A DNA stretch of 64,000 bases from Sphingobium soli (GTDB lineage: Bacteria > Pseudomonadota > Alphaproteobacteria > Sphingomonadales > Sphingomonadaceae): positions 372,001 through 436,000 of the forward strand of contig NZ_JAJGNP010000001.1 of assembly GCF_020782245.1 (NCBI RefSeq), read 5' to 3'. A program made the translations under genes and the position numbers. Below the pieces are notes generated by a model. It did not search any database and was not told the origin of the DNA. It saw only the letters and a list, made by a program, of their open reading frames with translations. Below are positions 1-8,513 of the stretch, piece after piece. The stretch's first letter is position 1; each line of letters begins with the position of its first letter.

Positions 1-18
1 TCTCTTGACGGCGATCAT
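1..18 (-). CDS. First six codons of the gene following rsmH (ftsL position), cut by window edge
   Basis: An ATG at 18-16 overlaps the rsmH stop codon (ATGA, 18-15) and opens a frame reading MIAVKR to the window edge. In proteobacterial dcw clusters the gene after rsmH is normally ftsL, a small bitopic division protein, so this is probably its start. Only six residues are visible, so the identity rests on gene order alone. Confidence 0.5.
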
Positions 19-977
19 GCACGGCTACTCCGGGGCAACGAGGGGGCAAGCGAAAGCCGCGACGGTGCTGCGGTGCGAACCGCGCTGCGCAGGGTGGCAG
101 AGCGGGCGCGGGGGTTGCGCGCCAATTCTGCGTCGCCGGCGCGCACTGCCTTGGCGGGCCTGGCGAAGGTAGGCTGCGGCCCGGCCGTGCGTTCAGGCAG
201 ATGCCGCGAGCCCCCGCCCTCACCGCCGCTGCGATTGCGCAGGAACTGCTTGACGATGCGGTCCTCAAGACTGTGGAAGGTCACGATGGCAAGGCGCCCG
301 CCCTCTTCCAGCAGCGCTTCGGCCGCCTCGAGCCCGCGCTCCAACTCTTCAAGTTCGCGATTCACATGGATGCGGATCGCCTGGAACGTGCGGGTGGCCG
401 GGTCCTTTTTGTCATGCGGCTTGTATCCCAGCGCCTTGCGAACGACCGCCGCCAGTTGCGCGGTGCGCTCCAGCGGACGTGCATCCACGATAGCGCGTGC
501 AACGCGCCGCGACCGAGGTTCTTCGCCATAACGATAGATGACGTCCGCGATATCCTCCTCCGGGGCGGAGTTGAGGAAATCGGCAGCGCTCATGCCGCCC
601 TGACTCATCGTCATGTCCAGCGGGCCATCGGACTGAAACGAAAAACCGCGCTCGGGCCGATCAAGCTGCATCGAGGACACACCAATGTCGAGCGTGACGC
701 CCGCCACGCGATCGACGCCTCGCTCCGCGAGGAGTTGCGCCATCCGTGAAAACTCGCCGGGGATAAGCGTGATGCCGTTCGCTTCGGCCACGGCCTCTCC
801 TTCGCGGATCGCGTCGGGGTCGCGATCGAAGGCGAAGACGCGCGCGCCGGCCTGGGCCATGGCGCTGCTATAGCCACCCGCGCCGAAGGTGCCGTCGACA
901 TGAATTTCACCCGGCGCAATCGCCAAGGCGTCCAACACCTCGTCGAGCAGCACGGGGATATGAGGCGCGGCGCTCAC
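15..977 (-). CDS. rsmH: 16S rRNA (cytosine(1402)-N(4))-methyltransferase RsmH
   Basis: SAM-dependent enzyme that N4-methylates C1402 in the decoding centre of 16S rRNA. The 320-residue protein has the family opening [10 protein letters not shown] (residues 6-15), the SAM-binding loop VDGTFGAGG (27-35), and the characteristic [12 protein letters not shown] block near residue 235. The length is normal for the family and the C-terminal 40 residues are a loose Arg/Ala/Ser-rich tail. Its start overlaps the mraZ stop by 4 bp and its stop overlaps the next start by 4 bp, the usual translationally coupled dcw order mraZ-rsmH-ftsL. Identification is secure. Confidence 0.97.
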   Translation of the reverse strand: MSAAPHIPVLLDEVLDALAIAPGEIHVDGTFGAGGYSSAMAQAGARVFAFDRDPDAIREGEAVAEANGITLIPGEFSRMAQLLAERGVDRVAGVTLDIGVSSMQLDRPERGFSFQSDGPLDMTMSQGGMSAADFLNSAPEEDIADVIYRYGEEPRSRRVARAIVDARPLERTAQLAAVVRKALGYKPHDKKDPATRTFQAIRIHVNRELEELERGLEAAEALLEEGGRLAIVTFHSLEDRIVKQFLRNRSGGEGGGSRHLPERTAGPQPTFARPAKAVRAGDAELARNPRARSATLRSAVRTAAPSRLSLAPSLPRSSRA

Positions 978-1471
978 TTGCCGCCTCCGGCCGCGCGCTG
1001 GTCCACCCAGCGACGGACCTTGTTGCGGATCAGCGCCGGACGATCGGGACTTTCGACAAGGGCTTCAGGCTTCCAGATCTGGAAATAGCGACCCACGCCG
1101 TAGAAAAACACCGCGTCCGTGATGCCGGCCTCTTCCTTGATATCGGGGTGCAGGAAGAATCGGCCGCCATCGTCGAAATTCACGTCCTCGATCGTGCCGA
1201 GTCGGTTTTCGCGCTCCAGGTCGGCATTGAAATCGCGGCCAGCCTCATAGGCCTGACGCTCCAGCTTCTCGACCTCATCGAACAGGAACTGCTTGTGGGA
1301 CAGGCCAAAGCCGGTTGCACAGCCATTGTCGAAATGAACGGACAGGCACAGACGATTCTGGCCGCCGCTGGCCTGGGCCACCAGCTTGCGCATCTCCAGG
1401 GGCAGCACGAAACGGCCTTTGCCGTCCGCGACGCTGAACGCGTTGCCCGAATAGAGAATGACGTCCGACAC
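974..1471 (-). CDS. mraZ: Division/cell wall cluster transcriptional repressor MraZ
   Basis: DNA-binding protein that represses the dcw operon it heads. The 165-residue product has two SpoVT/AbrB-like half-sites, one around [10 protein letters not shown] (about residues 21-30) and one around [14 protein letters not shown] (about 105-118), as expected for a protein that assembles into a ring of swapped-hairpin barrels. It is slightly longer than Escherichia coli MraZ (152 residues). It is the first gene of the cluster; the 180 bp behind its start contain a 10-bp-phased GGG array that is a likely binding site (separate entry). Confidence 0.95.
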   Translation of the reverse strand: MSDVILYSGNAFSVADGKGRFVLPLEMRKLVAQASGGQNRLCLSVHFDNGCATGFGLSHKQFLFDEVEKLERQAYEAGRDFNADLERENRLGTIEDVNFDDGGRFFLHPDIKEEAGITDAVFFYGVGRYFQIWKPEALVESPDRPALIRNKVRRWVDQRAAGGGK

Positions 1472-1609
1472 CCTGAAAATGGCCCCTTTTCACCGGGACG
1501 CAGGCCGCCCTTTGCCGGAATCGCGAACCGACAATCCGACACATAGGACTGCACAAAGCCTGACGAACCCCAATGCTGGTTTTCCTACCAAGCATAGAGC
1601 CGACTGAAA

Positions 1610-1654
1610 AGGGAAAAGTCGGGAGGTGATGGGAAAAGCTGGTCAAAAGTGGGT
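1610..1654 (+). promoter_or_regulatory. Candidate MraZ operator: five GGG boxes in 10-bp phase
   Basis: Reading the plus strand, boxes of form NGGGN begin at 1610 (AGGGA), 1620 (CGGGA), 1630 (TGGGA), 1640 (TGGTC, degenerate) and 1650 (TGGGT), each exactly 10 bp apart. MraZ is known to bind direct TGGGN repeats separated by 5-nt spacers, which is the same period. The array lies 140-185 bp behind the mraZ start, in the gap after the GldG-like gene, and reads opposite to mraZ transcription. I could not place a convincing -10/-35 pair next to it. Confidence 0.55.
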
Positions 1655-2892
1655 CAGACTGATTTTCCTCGCGTTCCTTTGCTGGTTTTCACCTTTTGTT
1701 CTTCATCTCTATCCGTAAATCGAGCCCAGAGCAATGCCCCACCCACCATCGCCCAGCTCGTCCCAACCAGAATCGCCCATCGCAGCGCGAGCATCACATC
1801 TGCAGGCGTGCGCATCCATGGCCGCGGCGCCGGAGCGGCAGCGCCGAGCCAAAGGAGCAAAGCTGCCGGCGTATCGGCGATCCATGACCGCGGATTGAGC
1901 GGTTGCGCCGGGTCGGCAAGCCAGAGCCGATCGTCGATCAGGTCGGCATCTCCTATCAATAACAATGTCCCGCGCCCAATCGTCCGCGCCGTCATCGTCC
2001 GGCCATGCGACAGCCATGCGCCCGAGAGCGTAAGAAGCCGGCCATCGGCCAGGAATTGGCGAACTTCCCGCGATTCAAACCGGTCTGGCGCAACGCCCCA
2101 ATGGGTCAGCAAGGGCTGAAGCAAGCTTGAAGTTGGTGCCCGGCGGCGATCCCCCAGCGCCAGGTCGGACGGCCAGCGAAGCAGGGGATCGGCAAGAACC
2201 AGAGCCGTGCCGCCGGCCCGCACCCATGTATCGATGGCGACAAGCTGCTCAGGCGCAAGCGCGCGCGGCTGCGCGATCAAAAGACGCCGTGCGCCCGTCC
2301 CGGGCAAGTCGCGCGGATCATCCAGCGGCAGAACCGTAAAGCGCGTACGAAGGACAGTGATGATGGGCGCATCGCGCGGGCCTGTCCCAGCCGGGCCCAT
2401 TTCGTCCCAGAACAGAGGCAACCCTGTAAGCACGGCAAGCTTTGGACGGGCATCGGCAGCGGCCAGGGATGATGCGGGGCCGAAATAGAGAATTGCCCCT
2501 GCAGCAACGATCATCCCCATGGCCGCCATGCGCCCTCGCAATATGGGCGGGTGGCGCAACCAGGCGGCAGCGACGAGGGGCAACAGCGCCGTGAGCGCCA
2601 GACCCAAGCTCGGCAACAGCCGCAGCTGTCCTGAGGCCATCGCACAAAAGACGAGCACAGGCGCGACGACGCCAAGCGCGATCCAGATCAGCATGACGAT
2701 AGTGCGATTCGCCAACAGAAAGCCGATCAGCGCCATCAATCCGGCGACAGCAATGCTCCAGTCCCACGGATCGGCTTGCCCGGTCTGCCACGCGCGCCAC
2801 AATCCTGCCAACAGGACGGCCATAGCAGGCAGCCATAGCCCAAGAAACGCCTTCGCCCTCGCCATGGCACGACCTGCGCTGCCGCCGGGCAT
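1654..2892 (-). CDS. GldG-like membrane protein (ABC-associated, DUF4350-like region)
   Basis: A 412-residue membrane protein. About five hydrophobic segments occupy residues 12-155, followed by a soluble region with a Rossmann-like pattern (LAVLTGLPLFWDE near 162-174, LLIAQPRALAPEQ near 210-222, LLLIGDADLIDD near 310-321) and a last membrane helix near 370-392. This resembles GldG-type or DUF4350 proteins, in which a degenerate glutamine-amidotransferase-like domain sits outside the membrane. No ABC ATPase partner is adjacent. The upstream gene stops 4 bp before its start, so the pair is probably co-transcribed. Specific function unknown. Confidence 0.6.
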   Translation of the reverse strand: MPGGSAGRAMARAKAFLGLWLPAMAVLLAGLWRAWQTGQADPWDWSIAVAGLMALIGFLLANRTIVMLIWIALGVVAPVLVFCAMASGQLRLLPSLGLALTALLPLVAAAWLRHPPILRGRMAAMGMIVAAGAILYFGPASSLAAADARPKLAVLTGLPLFWDEMGPAGTGPRDAPIITVLRTRFTVLPLDDPRDLPGTGARRLLIAQPRALAPEQLVAIDTWVRAGGTALVLADPLLRWPSDLALGDRRRAPTSSLLQPLLTHWGVAPDRFESREVRQFLADGRLLTLSGAWLSHGRTMTARTIGRGTLLLIGDADLIDDRLWLADPAQPLNPRSWIADTPAALLLWLGAAAPAPRPWMRTPADVMLALRWAILVGTSWAMVGGALLWARFTDRDEEQKVKTSKGTRGKSV

Positions 2893-2896
2893 GGGA

Positions 2897-3226
2897 TCAG
2901 TTGGGCTGACCGTCGGAGTCCGAATTGAGCGGCTGCGCAGGATCCTGATCCATTGGCTTTTTCAGATTGGGATCGGGCTGGAGGTCCGGAACGATCGGAG
3001 CCTGCTCCGCAGCAGGCTGAACCCCCAGTTCGGCAAGCGGCTCCTTGGGCGCGACTGCGTTGGTTTCCAGCGTTGGCACGGTGGGCGGCGCCAGGGCAGC
3101 ATCGTCGACCCGCGCCTTTTCGATGACGATGTTGGCCAGTCCGACAAGCAGCACGACACCTGCCAGGCCGGTCAGTCCGATCTGGACACGCTGCAACCCT
3201 TCCTGGCGGCGGGGCGTATCGGCCAT
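2897..3226 (-). CDS. Single-pass membrane protein with acidic Pro-rich tail, unknown function
   Basis: The start at 3226 gives about 109 residues beginning MADTPRRQEGLQ; an earlier ATG at 3325 would overlap the cysteine synthase gene and adds sequence unlike a protein N-terminus. One membrane helix (IGLTGLAGVVLLVGLANIV) follows a basic N-terminus, and the rest is a Pro/Asp/Ala-rich low-complexity tail, presumably periplasmic. It ends 4 bp before the GldG-like gene, suggesting a shared transcript and perhaps a shared role. I recognise no family. Confidence 0.6.
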   Translation of the reverse strand: MADTPRRQEGLQRVQIGLTGLAGVVLLVGLANIVIEKARVDDAALAPPTVPTLETNAVAPKEPLAELGVQPAAEQAPIVPDLQPDPNLKKPMDQDPAQPLNSDSDGQPN

Positions 3227-3270
3227 GTTCGCGCTCTTGTTCCCGTCATCGCCGCGACCCGTGTCGGCGA

Positions 3271-4278
3271 TCATGCAGTGTGCGCGAGCCAGGGGAAGAC
3301 CGTCAAGCCCTTCGATTCCAGCCACTGGCGGTTATAAAGCGTCGACAGATAGCGGAAGCCGGTGTCGCACAATATGGTAACGACGCGCTTTCCCGGCCCC
3401 AATTCCCTTGCCAGGGCCACTGCGCCGGCCACGTTAATGCCGGACGACAAGCCCAGACACAGGCCTTCCTCGCTAAGCAAGCGTCGAACCCAATAGAGCC
3501 CGTCCTCATCCGAGATGCGAAATTGCGTGTCGATCGGCGCACCATCCAGATTGGCGGTGATGCGCCCTTGTCCGATGCCTTCGGCGACCGACGACCCTTC
3601 CGCCTTTAGCTCACCATGGGCATAATAATTATATAGTGCCGCACCATGGGGGTCGCTGAGCGCGATGGTGATAGTCTCATCCCGCGCCTTCAACCCGAGG
3701 CCAACGCCAGCAATCGTGCCGCCCGTGCCCGCCGCGCAAGTGAAGCCGTCGACCCGGCCGTCCATCTGCGCCCAGATTTCTTCGGCCGTTCCAACGATAT
3801 GCGCCTTGCGATTGGCGATATTATCGAACTGGTTTGCCCATATCGCATTGTTGGTCTCTTCCGCGATCCGGCGCGAGGTGTGGACGAAATGGCCAGGGTT
3901 CGAATAGGGCGCGGCCGGCACCGTCACCAGGTCCGCGCCCAATGCGCGCAGCGTGTCCATCTTCTCCCGGCTCTGCGTTTCAGGCATGACGATGATCGTT
4001 TTGTAGCCTTTCGCATTCGCCACGAGCGCAAGGCCGATGCCGGTGTTGCCCGCCGTCCCCTCGACGATCGTGCCGCCGGGTTTCAGCAGCCCTTTTTCCT
4101 CGGCATCATTGACGATGAACAGCGCCGCCCGGTCCTTGACCGAGGCGCCCGGATTGGCAAATTCGCATTTGGCGAAAATATCGCAGCCCGTTTCTTCAGA
4201 AGGGCCGGCAAGGCGCACGAGCGGCGTGTTGCCGATCAGCGCGAGACTGTTGGGGGAAAGCAGCATGGCGCCACGCAT
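3271..4278 (-). CDS. cysK: Cysteine synthase A (O-acetylserine sulfhydrylase)
   Basis: PLP enzyme that makes cysteine from O-acetylserine and sulfide. Fold type II hallmarks are present: the Schiff-base lysine in GASVKDRAA (K48), the substrate loop GTAGNTG (74-80) and the phosphate-binding loop CAAGTGGTIAG (about residue 183). The full length is 335 residues; an in-frame ATG at 4266 (MLLSPNSLALIGNTPLVRL) fits the family N-terminus slightly better. The gene stands alone, divergent from the SleB-type hydrolase. A cystathionine beta-synthase-like role is possible but lacks the extra regulatory domain. Confidence 0.92.
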   Translation of the reverse strand: MRGAMLLSPNSLALIGNTPLVRLAGPSEETGCDIFAKCEFANPGASVKDRAALFIVNDAEEKGLLKPGGTIVEGTAGNTGIGLALVANAKGYKTIIVMPETQSREKMDTLRALGADLVTVPAAPYSNPGHFVHTSRRIAEETNNAIWANQFDNIANRKAHIVGTAEEIWAQMDGRVDGFTCAAGTGGTIAGVGLGLKARDETITIALSDPHGAALYNYYAHGELKAEGSSVAEGIGQGRITANLDGAPIDTQFRISDEDGLYWVRRLLSEEGLCLGLSSGINVAGAVALARELGPGKRVVTILCDTGFRYLSTLYNRQWLESKGLTVFPWLAHTA

Positions 4279-4461
4279 AGCGGAGCCTGCGCGACTTTGC
4301 CAAGCAAGCGAATGATGCGCGCGACAAAGGTCGGGTTTTGCCGCGCTGTTAACGTCTCCATCGCGCCCCGTCTCATTACGGCACGCGCCAAAATGGTGGA
4401 AGCCAAGCGCGGCGATTTCGCGTATGGGCGCGTCGTCGCGGCATCAGACGCGCGTTGAGGA

Positions 4462-5427
4462 ATGAACAACATGCGGGCAGTGGGCAGAAAGGCGAAGGGC
4501 GGCATGGCGCTGCTGGCGCTATGCGCGCTGGTTGCTCCGCACCTGATCACGGCCGCTCCGCTCGACCTATTGGAGGGCAGCGCTGCGCCCGTCGATCCGG
4601 CCGAACAGCCTAGCGACAATTTCCCCGGCTCCGCCTTTTTCTATGCCGAGGGCGCGTTCGATCCGGTACCCGGGGTCGAGATCGTGCAAAGCAAGCACGT
4701 GCTGGGCCTCGATGCGGTCAAGGCGGCCCCGGCCGCCGTCTTTCGCGGTCTTACGGCTGTGGACGGATATCGGGCAGCCAATTGCCTCACCAACGCGATT
4801 TATTATGAGGCGGGCAACGAACCCGAGGAGGGCCAGCGTGCCGTCGCGCAGGTCGTCTTGAACCGCGTGCGCAGCCGTTTGTGGCCCGACAGCGTATGCG
4901 GCGTCGTCTATCAGGGGTCCGAGCGCGTCGACGCCAAGTGCCAGTTCACCTTCAGTTGCGATGGGTCCATGATGCGGGCGCCGGTCGCGATTGCCTGGGC
5001 CCGCGCGCGCCGCATCGCGCAGGAGGCGCTCGCCGGCGCGGTTTACGCGCCTGTGGGCCTTGCCACCCATTATCATACGCTGGCGGTGCGACCGGATTGG
5101 TCGGCATCCTTGCAGGCGGTCGCGGTCGTGGGCGCGCATATTTTCTATCGCAATCCCGGATTCAACGGCACGGTCGCAGCCTTCAATGTCCCTTATGCCG
5201 GTCGCGAACTGATATCTGGCCCGGCGCGCACGAGTTGGGCTGCAAAGCCGGTCACGGGTGCCGAGATGCAGGGGATATCTGTGCCCTTGGCAACAGGCGC
5301 CGTCGCGCCTCCCGACACGCCGTCCTGGCCGCCGCACGCGGCGCAGAGCGCCACGTCAGCCAACGATAGGTTGCCGCAATCGACCGTCAGGCCTGAATAT
5401 CGCAACAGCGGCCGCCCGCTTATCTGA
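4462..5427 (+). CDS. SleB/CwlJ-type cell wall hydrolase
   Basis: A secreted peptidoglycan hydrolase of the Hydrolase_2 family. The basic start and hydrophobic stretch (GGMALLALCALVAPHLITAAP, residues 13-33) are a signal peptide or anchor. The catalytic domain covers roughly residues 108-235, with the family pattern CLTNAIYYEAGNEPEEGQRA (likely catalytic Glu in YYEAGNE), VAQVVLNRVRS, and two cysteines in KCQFTFSCDG. It ends with a 70-residue Pro/Ser-rich tail. In alphaproteobacteria such proteins are vegetative, with no link to spores. It is transcribed alone on the plus strand. Confidence 0.88.
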   Translation: MNNMRAVGRKAKGGMALLALCALVAPHLITAAPLDLLEGSAAPVDPAEQPSDNFPGSAFFYAEGAFDPVPGVEIVQSKHVLGLDAVKAAPAAVFRGLTAVDGYRAANCLTNAIYYEAGNEPEEGQRAVAQVVLNRVRSRLWPDSVCGVVYQGSERVDAKCQFTFSCDGSMMRAPVAIAWARARRIAQEALAGAVYAPVGLATHYHTLAVRPDWSASLQAVAVVGAHIFYRNPGFNGTVAAFNVPYAGRELISGPARTSWAAKPVTGAEMQGISVPLATGAVAPPDTPSWPPHAAQSATSANDRLPQSTVRPEYRNSGRPLI

Positions 5428-5591
5428 TCTTTTTTAAGGTTAAGGCTCAAGCCACCATTCAGCCGCTTGAATTGTCGCGGAAATAAAAATTGCCTGCTGC
5501 GATAAAGCGCGGGAACCGAATGGCATTTTTGATGGTTCTGTATTCCGGATAGCAAATCTTTTGCCCCCCGCTCTTGCTATCCACAAAATAT

Positions 5592-5630
5592 GAGCCCGGA
5601 ACGTTTCTCCCCCCGACGCGTTCCGGGCTC
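5592..5630 (+). terminator. 12-bp perfect hairpin between sleB-like gene and entericidin gene
   Basis: GAGCCCGGAACG (5592-5603) pairs perfectly with CGTTCCGGGCTC (5619-5630) around a 15-nt loop, followed by TACTTTTCTG. The T-tract is weak, so this may be a weak terminator, an mRNA 3' stabiliser for the hydrolase gene, or part of a small transcript. Confidence 0.5.
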
Positions 5631-5716
5631 TACTTTTCTGAGCCGTCGTTCCGCCTGAAATCTTTATTGTTTGGCCCCCGGAACGGATTTTCGGACTACG
5701 GGTTTTTCCCATCGTC

Positions 5717-5750
5717 GCCGCCCTGAACGATCAGGCGGCAACCGTTTTTT
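5717..5750 (+). terminator. Terminator-like hairpin immediately before the entericidin start
   Basis: GCCGCCCTGA (5717-5726) pairs with TCAGGCGGC (5731-5739) with one bulged C and a 4-nt loop, and is followed by AACCG and six T. The entericidin SD sequence GAGGAG begins directly after the T-run (5751) and the ATG is at 5765. A factor-independent terminator in this place would act either as an attenuator of the lipoprotein mRNA or as the 3' end of a separate short RNA. Confidence 0.55.
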
Positions 5751-5764
5751 GAGGAGATTTTTCG

Positions 5765-5893
5765 ATGGCGAAGAAAATCATTACCGCCTTGCTGCTCACC
5801 GGTTCGCTGATGGTCGCTGCGTGCAACACCGTCGAAGGCGCAGGCCGCGACGTGCAGAGCGCCGGTAAGGCCGTGGAAGATGCCGCTGATTAA
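5765..5893 (+). CDS. Entericidin A/B family lipoprotein (42 aa)
   Basis: A 42-residue lipoprotein with signal peptide MAKKIITALLLTGSLMVAAC, lipobox VAAC with Cys20, and a mature part NTVEGAGRDVQSAGKAVEDA that is the entericidin signature (CNTxxGxGxDxxxxGxAI). Entericidins are small membrane-associated lipoproteins; in Escherichia coli EcnA and EcnB form an antidote/toxin pair. Only one copy is present here and its role as toxin or antidote cannot be told from sequence. The SD GAGGAG sits 8 nt upstream. It is flanked by hairpins on both sides, so it is probably a short monocistronic, abundant transcript. Confidence 0.9.
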   Translation: MAKKIITALLLTGSLMVAACNTVEGAGRDVQSAGKAVEDAAD

Positions 5894-5927
5894 AGTCTTC
5901 GCAACCTGATTGCCCCCTCCCTAGCAT

Positions 5928-5964
5928 GGGCTCGCCGGGCAGACGGCGGGCCCCCTTTTTTTTT
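5928..5964 (+). terminator. Rho-independent terminator of the entericidin gene
   Basis: A 10-bp GC-rich stem (5928-5937 with 5944-5953, one G-U pair, 6-nt loop) is followed by CC and nine consecutive T (5956-5964). It lies 35 bp after the stop codon and is a textbook intrinsic terminator. Confidence 0.9.
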
Positions 5965-5982
5965 CGGGGCATGCGCAAACAC

Positions 5983-6020
5983 AAAAAACCCGGCGCTCCC
6001 TTGGGAATGCCGGGTTTTTT
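5983..6020. terminator. Bidirectional terminator between entericidin and DUF4136 genes
   Basis: AAAAAACCCGGC (5983-5994) pairs with GCCGGGTTTTTT (6009-6020) around a 14-nt loop. A-run on one side and T-run on the other make it work on both strands; on the minus strand it terminates the convergent DUF4136 gene, whose stop is 18 bp away. Confidence 0.88.
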
Positions 6021-6037
6021 TAGTTGTGAGCGATGGG

Positions 6038-6679
6038 TCAGCCCCGTCCCTCGGGCGGCAATGTGATCTTCACATTCTCACCATTCTGCCCGGGAAAATT
6101 GGTGAACATCGCATCGATCAGATTGGGCACAAGATAGGTCAGCTTATTCGAAAGCGACTGTGCACTAGCTGTTCCTTCGAACAGGCGGCGATTATCGGCC
6201 GCGCGATCAATCTTGAGCTTCAGATCGCTGGTATAGACTGTGTAACTCGACACGTCGGTATAGCCGCGCGGTCCGAACAGCCATGGGTCATAGAAGCCAT
6301 AGCCCCAAGGACGGCCCCAGCGGCCACGCCAGCCCCATCCACCGTAAAAGGGATCGCCAAAGCCCGTCGATCGCACCTTTTCCCGACCATTGTCGACATC
6401 ATAAGCGACGCGGACGATGAGATCGGCGCTCGCGGGGTCATTAGCGCGCACATAGCCGGTTTGCGCCATTCGCTGCCCGACCAGGTCGGCATAATGTGCA
6501 AATTCCAGGCCACCGGCGAGTCTTGGATCATCAGCGACAATCGTGAAACTCTGCCCAGCAGGCGCGGGCAATTGCTGGAAACGGGCGACATCGGCCTTGA
6601 ACGATGTGGCGCAGCCCGACAGCGCCACCAGCGCCAGCGCGGGCGCCGCGAACAGACCGAACTTCTTGATACGGGTCAT
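6038..6679 (-). CDS. DUF4136 domain lipoprotein
   Basis: The start at 6679 gives MTRIKKFGLFAAPALALVAL followed by the lipobox LSGC (Cys22), a clean lipoprotein signal; an ATG at 6793 only adds an unlikely 38-residue extension. The mature protein matches DUF4136: FKADVARFQQL at the front, ADLIVRVAYDVDNGREK in the middle, and LKLKIDRAADNRRLFEGTA toward the end. A Gly/Trp/Arg-rich loop (FYGGWGWRGRWGRPWGYGFY) separates the halves. Probable outer-membrane-anchored periplasmic protein of unknown function, ending at the shared terminator. Confidence 0.85.
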   Translation of the reverse strand: MTRIKKFGLFAAPALALVALSGCATSFKADVARFQQLPAPAGQSFTIVADDPRLAGGLEFAHYADLVGQRMAQTGYVRANDPASADLIVRVAYDVDNGREKVRSTGFGDPFYGGWGWRGRWGRPWGYGFYDPWLFGPRGYTDVSSYTVYTSDLKLKIDRAADNRRLFEGTASAQSLSNKLTYLVPNLIDAMFTNFPGQNGENVKITLPPEGRG

Positions 6680-6876
6680 TTTTCTGCGTCCTGTGACAGG
6701 CACGAAGCCTGGGTTCATTCTTGCGCCCTGCATTAGCAAAAGGCAACTGAACATCGTTTGAACGCTTGAAGAGACCGAATGGGCGCAAACCATGTTCTCA
6801 TCGCTTTGGACGGCAAGGGAGGCGTAAACCCGTCATCGCACTGGCAAATATCTGGAGCTTACGGCAAGGATGACCG

Positions 6877-7467
6877 ATGATCCGTTTCTTCTGCATGTTC
6901 GCTTCGCTTGCCATTCCGGTGGCAGCCAGCGCCTCCGAGCCAGCACAGCCGGCAACGCCCGTGGGCAACCCCGGAACCTGGGTGACCAGCGACGATTATC
7001 CGATGGAGGCGATGCGTCAGGAAATCGAGGGGGCTACAAGTTTTCGATTGGACATCGATCGCGACGGCATACCCACGAATTGCAAGACAACATCCAGCAG
7101 CGGCGCGGCCATATTGGACGAAACGGCCTGTGCGAAGGCGATGGAGCGTGCTCGCTTCAGTCCGGCCAAGGATGCCAGCGGAAGCGCCGTCAGCGGCACC
7201 TTCACAGCACGGATCAACTGGCGTTTGCCCGACACCTCAGCTCTATTCTCATCTCCCAGCACCTCGGAGACGACGTTCACAATCAATCCGGACGGAACCC
7301 CGTCCGACTGCCGCACGATGATCGACGGAAATATAGCGCCCGACCAGTCAAGTTGCCTGCCGATAATGGGTAAGCGTTTTCCGATTCAGAAGGACGCATC
7401 AGGCAATCCTATCCGGCAGAAAATGCGCATCACAACGAAATTTGAAAGGGTCGAAGAAGGCGACTGA
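6877..7467 (+). CDS. Secreted protein with two TonB-C-like repeats
   Basis: A 196-residue exported protein (signal MIRFFCMFASLAIPVAASAS). Residues about 33-113 match the TonB C-terminal pattern common in sphingomonad energy transducer-like proteins: an initial DYPMEAMRQEIEG, then FRLDIDRDGIPTNCKTTSSSG, a conserved Cys pair, and RARFSPAKDASG. Residues about 125-190 repeat the pattern in degenerate form (TFTINPDGTPSDCRTMIDG, then FPIQKDASGNPI). There is no N-terminal membrane anchor with a Pro-rich linker, so it is not a classical TonB. Convergent with trpS, 22 bp away. Confidence 0.65.
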   Translation: MIRFFCMFASLAIPVAASASEPAQPATPVGNPGTWVTSDDYPMEAMRQEIEGATSFRLDIDRDGIPTNCKTTSSSGAAILDETACAKAMERARFSPAKDASGSAVSGTFTARINWRLPDTSALFSSPSTSETTFTINPDGTPSDCRTMIDGNIAPDQSSCLPIMGKRFPIQKDASGNPIRQKMRITTKFERVEEGD

Positions 7468-7489
7468 GGGCCGCCTCTTCCTAATCTTC

Positions 7490-8494
7490 TCAACGCATCA
7501 AGCCCATTGCGTCATAGGCGGCGCGCAGGGTTGGCTCGGCCGCCGCGGCCGCCCGCATCGCGCCCTTGTCCAATATCGCGTCGAGCGCGGCATCGTCCGT
7601 GCGCAACTCCAGAAAGCGCTCGCGGATCGGGCGTAGCGTTTCAACCAGCACTTCGCCCAGCGCGGGCTTGAAGGCGCCAAAACCCTTGCCGGCAAAGTCG
7701 GCGCAGACAGCATCGGGCGTCCTGCCGGTCAGCGTCGCGAATATGCCGACCAGATTGTTTGCTTCCGGGCGGCCCGCGAGACCCTCCGCCATTTCGGGCA
7801 GCGGTTCGGGATCAGTCTTTGCCTTCTTCACCTTCTGCATGATGGCATCGTCGTCGTCGGTCAGGTTGATCCGGCTCATGTCAGACGGGTCGGACTTGGA
7901 CATTTTCGCGCTGCCATCGCGCAGCGACATGATCCGCGCCGATTCCTTGGGGATGATCGGCGCGGGCATGGTGAAAAGGTCGATGCCGAAATCGGTATTG
8001 AACTTGGTCGCGATGTCGCGCGCCAGCTCCAGATGCTGTTTTTGGTCCTCGCCCACCGGGACATGTGTCGCATTGTAGAGCAGGATATCGGCCGCCTGGA
8101 GCACGGGATAGACGAAAAGGCCGATTGAGGCACCCTCGCGATCCTTGCCGACCTTGTCCTTGAACTGAGTCATGCGGTTCAGCCAGCCGATCCGGGCTGT
8201 GCCGTTCAGCAACCAGCACAGCTCGGCATGGGCCGGCACGCGCGCCTGGTTGAACAGGACGGACCGATCCGGATCAATGCCAGCCGCGACCAGGGCGGCG
8301 GCCATGTCGCGAACATTGCGGATGCGCGCCTCCCGCCCTTCATGGACGGTGATGGAATGCATGTCGGCCAGGAAAAAGAAGCACTGGCTCTCACTGTCCA
8401 TCTCATCCTGCATCCGCACCCAGTTGCGGATCGCGCCAAGATAATTGCCAAGATGCAGATTGCCGGTGGGCTGGATACCGGAAAGGACGCGCAT
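7490..8494 (-). CDS. trpS: Tryptophan--tRNA ligase
   Basis: Class I aminoacyl-tRNA synthetase charging tRNA-Trp. The HIGH-type signature appears as GIQPTGNLHLGNYLGAI (about residues 6-22) and the KMSKS loop as AKMSKSD (about residue 196). At 334 residues it has the usual bacterial TrpRS length. It starts 19 bp after the murJ stop and is probably co-transcribed with murJ. Confidence 0.97.
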   Translation of the reverse strand: MRVLSGIQPTGNLHLGNYLGAIRNWVRMQDEMDSESQCFFFLADMHSITVHEGREARIRNVRDMAAALVAAGIDPDRSVLFNQARVPAHAELCWLLNGTARIGWLNRMTQFKDKVGKDREGASIGLFVYPVLQAADILLYNATHVPVGEDQKQHLELARDIATKFNTDFGIDLFTMPAPIIPKESARIMSLRDGSAKMSKSDPSDMSRINLTDDDDAIMQKVKKAKTDPEPLPEMAEGLAGRPEANNLVGIFATLTGRTPDAVCADFAGKGFGAFKPALGEVLVETLRPIRERFLELRTDDAALDAILDKGAMRAAAAAEPTLRAAYDAMGLMR

Positions 8495-8513
8495 TGTTGA
8501 TCCGTTCTTGTCT

